From positions 633,288-673,287 of the forward strand of contig CAJNDS010000891.1 in the NCBI GenBank assembly GCA_905221605.1: DNA of 40,000 bases, in the 5' to 3' direction. This document shows positions 10,801-18,482 of this stretch, one piece after another. The notes below the pieces were generated by a model, which saw only the letters and a program-made list of their open reading frames with translations, did no database searches and was not told the origin of the DNA. Position 1 is the stretch's first letter. Every line of letters starts with the position of its first letter. Position numbers and translations under genes: made by a program. The stretch comes from Symbiodinium natans. Its lineage: Eukaryota > Sar > Dinophyceae > Suessiales > Symbiodiniaceae.

Positions 10801-13313
10801 AACACGACAAACACAAGAAGAAGCAGTAACTGCGGGCATATGCCTCAACCAACCACCCAAAGCCCTCAACCCTCAACCCTAAACCCTAAACCCTGAACCC
10901 AAAAAGCTGAACCTGAATTGCACTGATGCCATTACCCCGAACAAGCCCGCCGAACGAAGCTCAAGCCCTGGGATCATACAGGTTCCCTAAACCCTAAACC
11001 CTAAATCCCTAAATCCCTGAACCCTAACCCTGAACCTTTAACCTCCTGAGGGCCCCCCCTTTTGAGACCCCAAGTCCTGCCAGCTAAGGGCGGGCAGAAA
11101 TTACTGTACATAAGGATGTTACCTCTTGTGCGAACAGTCCTTGATCGGGATTGCAATAGGGGGTACAAGAATCCCTATTGTACTAGGGGCTATTACAGTA
11201 AGGGGGAACATCCCAAACTATCTGGTATCTCCCCGAATTGACACTCAATATCTACACTCACAAATATTGAACAAGGCAAACCTAAACTGAGTTGTGTTTT
11301 TGAAGCCCTTTGAGATCTAGTTCTGAGCAGGTTCCCTTTAAAGGGAAAGAAGGGAAATTCAAGATTGCCCCAAAGCACTACACAGAAATTAAACCCTATT
11401 TGATAAACGAAGCCTAAACCCTAAACCCTAAACCCTAAATCCTAAACCCTAAACCCTAAACCCTAGAGCCTAAACCCTCTTAAACAGTCGAAGCGCATGG
11501 CGGCCACCTTGAGCGAGAAGGTACTGGCTGCCAGAGACTGGATTGTGAGTCGGAGGTCGAGGTCTTTGTAGTCCTGGACTCAGGATTCAAGGATTCAGGT
11601 CCCTAAGCCCAGACCCCTAAACCCTAAACCCTAAACCCTAAACCCTAAACCCTAAACCCTAAACCCTAAACCCTAAACCCTGTACCTCGTAGGGAACTAA
11701 AGGTTCAGCTTTGGGATGCGTATGGGGAAAATATATTGCCCCGAAAAGGTTAAAAGTTACCTACTCTACAACTAAGAAAAGCCTTTGGCAGTCCTTTTTA
11801 ATTGAAGCAGCTTGCGCACGCCATGTTTATCGCACTTAAACCCGACACCTTGAACCCTAAACCCCCCGCTTTTGTGAGGTGATCATGCCCTGATCACCTC
11901 CAGACCAGTGGGCTGGGGATCGTTCGGAACAGTTGGGGTTTAGGGGTTGGGTTTAGGGTTTAGGGTTTGGGGTTTGGTGTTTGGGGTTTGGGGTTGAGGG
12001 TTTAGGGTTGAGGGTTTAGGGCTCAGGGCTTAGGGTTTAGGATTGAGGGTTTAGGCTTGAGGGTTTTAAATTTGGGGTTTAAGGTTGAAGGGTTCGGAGC
12101 CCACCCTCCACCGGGAGTCGGGTCCTTGAAAGCCTGGGCCACCGACTTCTTCAACACCTGTGGGAAGGGCAGTACTCAGAAGGTTTAGGGTTTAGGGTTT
12201 AGGGTTTAGGGTTTAGGGTTTGGGTTGCGGTGTAGGCAGGTGTCTGAACAGGGTTCAGGGCTTAGGGTATGGTGCTCTAGGGAGCCAACAGAGTCCTCAA
12301 CCCTAAGCCCTACAACCCTGAAACCTAAACGGAACCCACAAGATCTTTAAAGTCTTTACAGAAGAAGTATTTCACTGGGTGGACTAAACCCAATGAACCG
12401 GATAAACTGTATCCAGCCCCAGGTGGATACATGGGTCCTTCAGGTCAAGCCGAACTGCCCCAACTAGGCTACGCAATGAAATAAGAGAACGCTGGGGGGG
12501 GTTTGGGGGTTTAAGAGATACCTGAGAAGGGAATACGGCTACTACGGGGCGTGCTTGCCCCAGCCACAATTCTACTGTCTGGTCGTTTTTCTACCTATAC
12601 CCTGAACCCTGAAACCTGAACCCTAAACCCTAAACCCTAAACCCTACATAAGGAACCTAGGACCTCTGAAAACGAAAGATGGCCGGGCTCCGAGATCCCG
12701 TGAAGAAGCACCCTTGGACACCCAAACACCCTGAACCCTAAGCCACTAAAACCCAAACCCCATAAGGTTTGTTTAGGGTTTAGGGTATAAGGTTTCGGGG
12801 CGAAGGATTGAGGGCTTGTAGGGAACTGTAATTCTAACGCAATGATAACCCTACCAGGGTACTTAAGGGGCTTGTATCTGGGCTAAAACTACACTTGTAT
12901 CTGGGCAAAAACTACACTTACAATGGGTTACGAAGTACCCTAAACCCTAAACCCTAAACCCTAAACCCTAAACCCTAAACCCTAAACCCAGAACCTCCAA
13001 GTACTCCGTGAATGCACTCCTTATTGCAGCTTGTACGAAAACCCAAAAGGTCATAAAGTCCTAGAGCAAACCAGGAGAAAGCGCCTCCGAAAAATATTCC
13101 TAAGTAGAACCCTCTCAAACACAACAAGGGAAAACATTAAAAAACATCCCAAGGGTTTACCTAGAGTCCTAAACCCTAAACCCTGAACCCTAAACCCCAA
13201 ACCCTAAACCCTAAACCCTAAACCCCCTAATCTGCGCCCAGGCCACGCTTTGAAGATGGTCGCTCTGGGCCGAGAGCTTGCCAAGGCGGCGCCGGCTCTC
13301 ATCATCCAAATAC
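7790..13313 (-). CDS. Gene model II: multi-exon gene of unknown function
   Basis: Predicted exons, 5' to 3': 13247-13313, 12674-12712, 12112-12157, 11863-11912, 11486-11573, 10936-10967, 10250-10310, 9416-9454, 9088-9149, 7790-7834. The first six join in one phase with no stop and give about 100 residues, the best joined stretch in the left half of the window. The join from 10936 to 10250 fails in phase, so an exon is missing or a boundary is wrong; short GC-rich islands at 10005-10045 and 9783-9830 are candidate further exons. The last three can be joined. I recognise no family. The upstream end is unknown because the LINE lies immediately to the right, in the same orientation. Confidence 0.55.
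8104..8224. repeat. Family D element copy D2
   Basis: It shares TACTTGGGCCCTAAAG and a CCCTTAGGG-containing right arm with D1 and D3, in a more diverged form. Confidence 0.4.
8450..8552. repeat. Family E element copy E1
   Basis: CCCAAAAAGGCTAAGGATCT continuing into AAAGTTACAGTAAAGCAC is repeated nearly unchanged at 33245-33345. A short perfect palindrome (GCTAAAAATTAAATTTTTAGC) opens this copy. Confidence 0.65.
8553..9087. other. Gap without recognised exon
   Basis: It holds a short TTTAGGG tract near 8678, a G run at 8731-8743 and an AT-rich stretch around 8760-8960 whose 60-codon plus-strand ORF has no exon-like features. Confidence 0.5.
9088..9149 (-). CDS. Predicted exon II-9
   Basis: Acceptor GCTTTCAG preceded on the coding strand by an 18-base C run; donor GTGGAT. 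AIRQQSPRERVSMEADLPPF plus two bases. Confidence 0.7.
9416..9454 (-). CDS. Predicted exon II-8
   Basis: Pyrimidine-rich acceptor GTCCTTGTAG, donor GTCTGC, 13 codons NHNAKFLVHGFIS, flush. The frame continues open to a TGA about 36 bases further, and the plus strand is also open here, so strand and extent are uncertain. Confidence 0.4.
10250..10310 (-). CDS. Predicted exon II-7
   Basis: Acceptor GCCCAG, donor GTAGCT. One split base and SEEARAKSMRYLEGEENRVK, flush; charged and helical. About 30 bases of its upstream intron including the acceptor are repeated 50 bases further upstream (10360-10391). Confidence 0.7.
10677..10732. repeat. Perfect 13-base inverted repeat with 30-base loop
   Basis: GGGGTACCCAGTC at 10677-10689 is the exact reverse complement of 10720-10732. 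It lies in the interval between exons II-6 and II-7. Confidence 0.8.
10936..10967 (-). CDS. Predicted micro-exon II-6
   Basis: Acceptor ATCCCAG, donor GTAATG. Two bases complete a tryptophan codon from II-5, then LELRSAGLFG, flush. Confidence 0.5.
11113..11217. mobile_element. Family A copy A3
   Basis: Left end AGGATGTTACCTCTTGTGCG, central AACAGTCCTTGATCGGGATT and right end AGTAAGGGGGAACATCCCAA fit the family. The 3' arm of the palindrome is more diverged than in A2 or A4. Confidence 0.6.
11222..11275. repeat. Family H fragment, matched at 22888-22935
   Basis: GGTATCTCCCCGAATTGACA followed by CTCAATATCTACACTCA is repeated with a few substitutions near 22890. It abuts family A copy A3. Confidence 0.5.
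11486..11573 (-). CDS. Predicted exon II-5
   Basis: Acceptor GTCCAG, donor GTTTAAGAG. It has 29 codons beginning DYKDLDLRLTIQSLAASTFS plus one base. This is one of the most protein-like islands in the window. Confidence 0.7.
11863..11912 (-). CDS. Predicted exon II-4
   Basis: Acceptor ATCCCCAG, donor GTTTAGGG. Two split bases and HWSGGDQGMITSQKRG, then flush. It contains a perfect 10-base inverted repeat around a 5-base loop (11876-11900), so the transcript would fold into a hairpin inside the exon. Confidence 0.55.
12112..12157 (-). CDS. Predicted exon II-3
   Basis: Good acceptor TTCCCACAG, donor GTGGAG. VLKKSVAQAFKDPTP plus one base, which the two leading bases of II-4 complete. Confidence 0.6.
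12674..12712 (-). CDS. Predicted micro-exon II-2
   Basis: Acceptor TCCAAG, donor GTTTTC, 13 codons (GASSRDLGARPSF), flush at both ends. The frame is fixed by its neighbours; another frame (VLLHGISEPGHL) is also open. Confidence 0.45.
13247..13313 (-). CDS. Predicted exon II-1
   Basis: Acceptor CGCAAG, donor GTGGCC. One split base and 22 codons beginning YLDDESRRRLGKLSAQSDHL. CCCTAAA lies to its left and a long TTTAGGG array to its right on the plus strand, the commonest flank arrangement here. The frame stays open past the donor. Confidence 0.7.
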
Positions 13314-13321
13314 CTTGCGTG

Positions 13322-13411
13322 GGGTTTAGGGTTTAGGGTTTAGGGTTTAGGGTTTAGGGTTTAGGGTTTAGGGTTTAGGGTTTAGGGTTTAGGGTTTAGG
13401 GTTTAGGGTTC
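13322..13411 (+). repeat. TTTAGGG array bordering the LINE 3' end
   Basis: About 12 pure units. On the LINE coding strand they read CCCTAAA and begin where the 3' untranslated region ends. Confidence 0.9.
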
Positions 13412-13516
13412 AGCAGCTCCGGATCGAGCAGTTTTATGGTAAAGTTTATTTACGGCTCTGATATCATTGAGAAAAACACAAGTATTCTCCAATCATCTCA
13501 GTTTCAAAGACCTACG

Positions 13517-13750
13517 AATTTTGGGCCTTAAACCACGAATTCTGGGCCTTAAACCACGGGCCTTAAACCACGAATTTTGGGCCTTAAACGACGAATGGTG
13601 GGCCTTAAACCACGAAACTGTTTCGTGGTTTAAGGCCCAGAATTCGTGGTTGAAGGCCCATAATTCATGGTTTAAGGCCGAAAGGAACGACTGGCCTTAA
13701 ACCACGAGTTATGGGCCTTAAACCACGAATAATGGGCCTTAAACCACGAA
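13517..13750. repeat. Direct and inverted repeats of a 19-base unit in the LINE 3' region
   Basis: About nine copies of GGGCCTTAAACCACGAATT or its reverse complement. Forward copies at 13520-13615 face inverted copies at 13621-13675 around AAACTGTTT, then forward copies resume to 13750. The block could extrude as a large hairpin. Confidence 0.85.
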
Positions 13751-13984
13751 GGCCACTCACTCACTCACTGATACGCAGCTCCGAATCGGGCTGAGCGTTG
13801 CTCAACCTGTGAGAAAAATTGCAGCCGCCGCTCTGATTACAGAGACTGAAAGGGCTGTCACGGAAACTGAAAGAAATTTAGGAGGCTAGGCTACACCGTT
13901 GCCGCTTGAGGTAGTGTCTTCGTGTCCCACGGGCTTTACAAGGGGTTCAGGGAAAAGGAAATGATAGGCAACTGGGGCTAATGG

Positions 13985-14140
13985 CGTCGCATTCGGTGAC
14001 CTATTCGGTGACATATTCGGTGACATATTCGGTGACATCTTGGGTGACCTATCCGATGAGATGGTCGCTGGGAGAAAAATCTGGGATCTTGTTGGTAGCG
14101 TTTCTGCTACGTATTCGATGACATATTCGATGAAGTCTTC
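13985..14140 (+). repeat. 12-base minisatellite (TATTCGGTGACA)
   Basis: Five to six adjacent units, then diverged units (TATCCGATGAGA, TATTCGATGACA) further right. It lies between the LINE stop codon and the 19-base repeats. Confidence 0.8.
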
Positions 14141-14206
14141 GCTGACTTGCTGATGGTCATATTAATAAGTAACACTCAGCTATACCTACCTGGTTCAGGT
14201 TTTCAG

Positions 14207-17200
14207 CTATTTTTTGGTTTGAAAGGGGGGTTCACGGCGATTGGCTGCATCTGCTATTTCGTTCCAATGCGCAGTGATAGAAGCATCGAAGTGCGCTTCA
14301 GGATGTAGAAAAGCATACGCTTCCTCAAAGGTGTTCAGTAACCAATTTGCCCTTGGTTTGCCAACTCGACGTACATGCACGCTTCTAGGAATGTTTTGTC
14401 GTGGTTGAAAAAGTATTTCGCGCATTGGGTCGTCATGTGGTGCTCTTAGAATATGGCCTAACAAGGTAAGTTTTTTCTGCATCCACTTTGCTGAAAGTTG
14501 GACATATTTGTATTTATGTGAACGCCATAAAGTGTCTATGATTCTTTGGTTCGTCCAACTTCTGTCGACGTGAGTGGGCGGTATGTTCAGAACGCGTCGA
14601 AACATTTTGAGCTGAAAAGCGTTAATTTGGTTTTGCTCACGCTGTGTGAGTTGGATGGTTTCCAAGCCGTAAGTCAACTTGTTAAGGACAATGGATTCCA
14701 TCACTCTTAGTTTCCATTTTACAGTCGTGCGGGCTTTTGACCAGAACAGGTTTAGCTGCTTCGCAACTGCTGTGGCTTCTCCCATTCTTCGGATAACTTC
14801 TTGATGATTATCTATGGCATCTGTTAGAACTGCTCCAAGATATTTTGCCTGGGTTTTTCTCGGAACGGCCGTACCGTCCATAAATTTGATAGAGGACTGC
14901 TTGCGATTTATGGTGAGATTAATGCATTTATCGAAATTGAGCTTCATATTGTAGTTAGCTGATTCAGTCTGTATTTGTCGCAAAAGCTTGTTAATTGTAT
15001 GGGTGTGCGTACCGAACAGTAATGTGTCGTCTGCATATAGGACTTCTGCGTAGTTTATGCCTGGTATAGGCTGTAGCTGCTTTGGCGTGTTTAAGACTGT
15101 CTTGATGTCCTGGAAAATTGCAGTCATTAGAACTCCAAAAAGGTACGGTGATAAGGGGCATCCTTGTCGAATACCTGAATTTTGTATCTGATAATCGGAG
15201 CGGACGTTGCCTTTCACTACTCTAAACTTTGCTTGTTCATATATGTTTTGGATAAGGCAGATTATACGTTGGGGTATGCATAGCCGTGCCAAAACTTCAA
15301 CAAGTTTGTCCTGGTCTACTTTATCAAACGCCTTCTCCCAATCTAACAGTACCAACGTGAGATTTGTTCCTTGCCTTTCTGCCATATCCATAAGCCTTCT
15401 TGCAATGAACAACGCTTGCGATGTTGACTTCTTTTTGCGGAATCCATATTGGGTTTTTGATATCCACGGCTCTAGCGCAGGTTCCAAGCGGTTTTTAACT
15501 AGGGCTGCCAGTATTTTGTAAAACGTTTGCAAGAGTGCAATTGGGCGGTAGTTTTCCAATTTTGCTGGGTCTCCTTTTTTGTAAATGGAAGCAATGTTGG
15601 ACAAGTTTAGAGAGGCCGGGTAGGTGCCCTTTAGCAGTATTTCATTGAAGTGCACTAACAATTTTGCTCTGTTGTCGTTGTGCAACCATTTTATTAGCTC
15701 TGAGGTAACCTCGTCAGGACCCGGACTCTTGTTACTTTTAAGCCGTTTGATCACTGCGTTAAGTTCTTCAAGTTCAAAAGCGGACTGGTTAACTGCTGCG
15801 CCGACCTCTGAGAGAGAAGTGTTCTTTTGTTCGTGCGCAGTTTCTGGTTTTTTCCATTGCACACTACTCAGGTATTCTGCTGCCGCCGCAGGAAAGCTGC
15901 TTTCAGGAATTGGGTTGCCGTCCTTATCTTTGAATTTTGTATGTCTCGGGAAGAATTTTTTCTTCATTTGCTTCAAGCCTTGCCACTTATACCCTTGCTT
16001 ATCCATCTCTTCTAGTTGTTGCAGCATACTCTTTCTTTGTCCTTGGCGAATTTGTTTTCTCAGTTGCTTTTCAAGATCCTTGGCAGTTTCCGTACTTCCT
16101 GCATGGTTGTGTTGACGCTTTTTGCTTAAAAGGTCCCAGGCCTCTGCTGAGATGTAGGCTTTCCTTTGCGCTGGAGGAAACATCGTAAATGCATTGTTAG
16201 CTGCTTCATGCAAGATATCGGCCCAAAGCTTTAATGGGTCGTCTGTAGCTTGGGGCACTCTGTCCTGAACTAGTTCTGCAACCTGCATGTTGTATTTATG
16301 AATTTGATTTTGCGTGGGAGGTCTGTATTTTGGTCGTTTTGTTGTTTCCGCGTAGCGCCGCTTTGCAAGTTTCACACGCAGATTAGCAACTAAAAGCTTA
16401 TGGTCTGTTGTAATTGGGTGAAAGCAACTAGATTCAACGTTGGTTATCGCGTTTTTCCATCTTGAGTTGATTAGTACAAAATCCAACTGAGCAAAACGTG
16501 ATGTCGTGAAAGGTTCCGAAAAGTTGGGAGTTGTGGTATTGCGATACGTTACAAGTTTCGCAGGATCCTTCTGAAAAAGTGTATTTGCAGCGACGAGGTG
16601 ATTGTCTTGACACATTGAGATAAAACGTTCCCTATTGTCTTGCTGTTGTTCAGTTAGTAGGTCTATGCTATCTTCGTGCGTGCCGAAAATATGTTCGCCT
16701 AAGATCGTTTCTTCGTGTGGAAGTCTTTCCATAAGTCTGACATTGAAGTCGCCAATTGTCAAAATAATGTCATGTTTCGGTAACTTACCCAGAGCGTCGT
16801 TTAACTTATCATAGAAATCGTCCTTTTCCCTTTGGGGACGAAGCGCATGCGGAGCATAGGCAACAATAATGTGGGTGCAGAGTGGTCGTGTGTCGAAAGT
16901 TGCGACTAGAAGTCGTCCATCTATCTGCTGTATATTCTTCTTGTAATGCCGAAGTTTGTCACTGTACACTAACCCAACTCCATGTTTCTCCGCATCCAGA
17001 TTGTAGAGCTGTATTTCGGACAGACCTGTGTTTGCACATTGCTTGTGTTGTTCTCTTTTCTGCTCTGCGAACACTTTGGTCTCATGAGAAACTCCTGATG
17101 AGAAGTAAAAAGTGTAATCATCATGTTCTTCCTTTGAACAGTGGTTCACCCTTGTTTCTTGCAAAGCTAGAATCTCGATGTGGCTTTCTTTCATTAGATG

Positions 17201-17224
17201 CACTATTTTTTTTTCGAAGGCCAT
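14207..17224 (-). CDS. LINE ORF: APE-type endonuclease plus reverse transcriptase
   Basis: A 1005-residue uninterrupted ORF. The N-terminal endonuclease domain shows LQETRV at about 21-26, GDFN at 158-161, QLDFV near 246 and TTDHKLL at 272-278. The reverse transcriptase follows: KSPGPDEVTSELIKW near 499, YRPIALL near 559, GFRKKKST near 594, LLDWEKAFDKVD at 626-637, GIRQGCPLSPYLF at 684-696 and the catalytic YADDTLLF at 730-737. The C-terminal part carries the LLGHILRAP and GKPRANW motifs usual in this group (about 921-960). Such proteins nick DNA and copy their RNA at the nick. The first ATG falls just after a strand reading IIISTL; the Asn-containing motif normally following that strand seems absent. 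All RT motifs are intact, so recent activity is plausible. LINE identity is near certain; clade is not determined. Confidence 0.95.
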   Translation of the reverse strand: MAFEKKIVHLMKESHIEILALQETRVNHCSKEEHDDYTFYFSSGVSHETKVFAEQKREQHKQCANTGLSEIQLYNLDAEKHGVGLVYSDKLRHYKKNIQQIDGRLLVATFDTRPLCTHIIVAYAPHALRPQREKDDFYDKLNDALGKLPKHDIILTIGDFNVRLMERLPHEETILGEHIFGTHEDSIDLLTEQQQDNRERFISMCQDNHLVAANTLFQKDPAKLVTYRNTTTPNFSEPFTTSRFAQLDFVLINSRWKNAITNVESSCFHPITTDHKLLVANLRVKLAKRRYAETTKRPKYRPPTQNQIHKYNMQVAELVQDRVPQATDDPLKLWADILHEAANNAFTMFPPAQRKAYISAEAWDLLSKKRQHNHAGSTETAKDLEKQLRKQIRQGQRKSMLQQLEEMDKQGYKWQGLKQMKKKFFPRHTKFKDKDGNPIPESSFPAAAAEYLSSVQWKKPETAHEQKNTSLSEVGAAVNQSAFELEELNAVIKRLKSNKSPGPDEVTSELIKWLHNDNRAKLLVHFNEILLKGTYPASLNLSNIASIYKKGDPAKLENYRPIALLQTFYKILAALVKNRLEPALEPWISKTQYGFRKKKSTSQALFIARRLMDMAERQGTNLTLVLLDWEKAFDKVDQDKLVEVLARLCIPQRIICLIQNIYEQAKFRVVKGNVRSDYQIQNSGIRQGCPLSPYLFGVLMTAIFQDIKTVLNTPKQLQPIPGINYAEVLYADDTLLFGTHTHTINKLLRQIQTESANYNMKLNFDKCINLTINRKQSSIKFMDGTAVPRKTQAKYLGAVLTDAIDNHQEVIRRMGEATAVAKQLNLFWSKARTTVKWKLRVMESIVLNKLTYGLETIQLTQREQNQINAFQLKMFRRVLNIPPTHVDRSWTNQRIIDTLWRSHKYKYVQLSAKWMQKKLTLLGHILRAPHDDPMREILFQPRQNIPRSVHVRRVGKPRANWLLNTFEEAYAFLHPEAHFDASITAHWNEIADAANRREPPFQTKK

Positions 17225-17254
17225 TAAGGTTGAAATTATTATATGAAAGAGAGG

Positions 17255-18029
17255 TTTAGGGTGTGGCTTCTGCTACAATCGTTTTGGAGTTTGGACGGCC
17301 TGGGAGGAGCACGGATGTACAAAACTGCCAACCCAAAAGAACAAACCCAAACTTGGGATGTTCGCCTGAAAATAACAACAATAACACCCAAACACAACAT
17401 CACACAAGCGAAGAGTAACCATAAAACCCTTCAAACACTTAAACCCTTACACCCCTAAACCCTAGTCTTAAGCCCTAAACACAAAAGACTCAGCCATAAC
17501 AATAGTCATATATAGATAGTAACCAGCGGCAAAGCATGAAACTCTACGGGCTATACCTTGTGGACACTCTTCAAGGGTCCTTCAGGTAGTATAAGGGGCC
17601 ATATAAGGAGTATAGTAAGGGGAACCTTTAGTGGTACAACCTTAGGGGTACGAGTCTCAACCCTAAACCCTAAACCCTAAACCCTAAACCCTAAACCCTA
17701 AACCGCAAACCCTGAACCCTGGATCCCTACATCCTAATGTCGTGCCTCTCGGGTCGAATATGCACCCCCCCCCCCCCGCATCCCACCCCCCAACCAAACC
17801 AAGTGCTCCTTTCTTTCCTTAGGGTTTGGGGTTTGGTTTTTGCGGTTTAGGGTTCAGGGCTAGGGTTTGGGGTTTATGGTTTAGGAGGGTTAGGGATTAG
17901 GGACTACGGTTTAGGGTTTAAGGTTTAGGGTCAGGGTTTAGGGTTTAGGGTTTAGGGTTTAGGGTTTAGGGTTTGGGCTTTGGGGTTTGGGGTTTAGGGT
18001 TTAGGGTTTAGGGTTTAGGGTTTAACAAC
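17255..18029. other. Interval between LINE and model III
   Basis: It holds a fragment matching the family A terminus (AACTTGGGATGTTCGCC near 17350), a CCCTAAA tract at 17660-17705, a C run at 17764-17777 and degenerate then pure TTTAGGG at 17820-18023. No exon was recognised. Confidence 0.6.
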
Positions 18030-18108
18030 AGTCCAGGTGCCTCACCGCCTCCGTCACCTGCGCCTTGAGCTCGCTGAAGGACGAGTGGTCGAAGCTGTTG
18101 GACTTCAC
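18030..18108 (-). CDS. Predicted exon III-4
   Basis: Acceptor GCACTAG, donor GTTGTT. It has 26 codons beginning VKSNSFDHSSFSELKAQVTE, with nearly all third positions G or C. The acceptor and the preceding 67 bases are tandemly repeated to the right. Confidence 0.75.
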
Positions 18109-18450
18109 CTAGTGCTAAACATCTGTTATTCTTATAGAGTCCTTGAGGGAGGGTTTAGGGTTTAGGGTTTAGGGCTTAGTGCTAAACATCTGTTATTCTT
18201 GTAGAGTCCTTGAGGGAGGGTTTAGGGTTTAGGGTTTAGGGCTTAGTGCTAAACATCTGTTGTTCTTGTAGAGTCCTTGAGGGAGGGTTTAGGGTTTAGG
18301 GTTTAGGGCTTAGTGCTAAACATCTGTTATTCTTATAGAGTCCTTGAGGGAGGGTTTAGGGTTTAGGGTTTAGGGCTTAGTGCTAAACATCTGTTATTCT
18401 TATAGAGTCCTTGAGGGAGGGTTTAGGGTTTTAGGGTTAGGGTTCAGGGT

Positions 18451-18482
<32 letters not shown>

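Larger units (their letters stand above)
13412..17254 (-). mobile_element. Non-LTR (LINE) retrotransposon, intact ORF
   Basis: The element comprises the ORF at 14207-17224, a roughly 795-base 3' untranslated region holding two tandem-repeat blocks, and telomere-type DNA at both outer edges (TTTAGGG array ending at 13411; GGTTTAGGGTGTGG at 17253). It is visibly more AT-rich than its surroundings. No poly-A tail or clear target-site duplication was found. No separate ORF1 lies upstream, so the copy may be 5'-truncated. It has the same orientation as all predicted exons. Confidence 0.75.

Noticed and set aside
15207-17259. Plus-strand ORFs of 60-160 codons
   Set aside because: They lie antisense to the intact LINE ORF and show no independent coding or splice features.
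18108-18433. Regular spaced repeats resembling a CRISPR array
   Set aside because: The whole 67-base unit is repeated with no variable spacers, and the context is eukaryotic.
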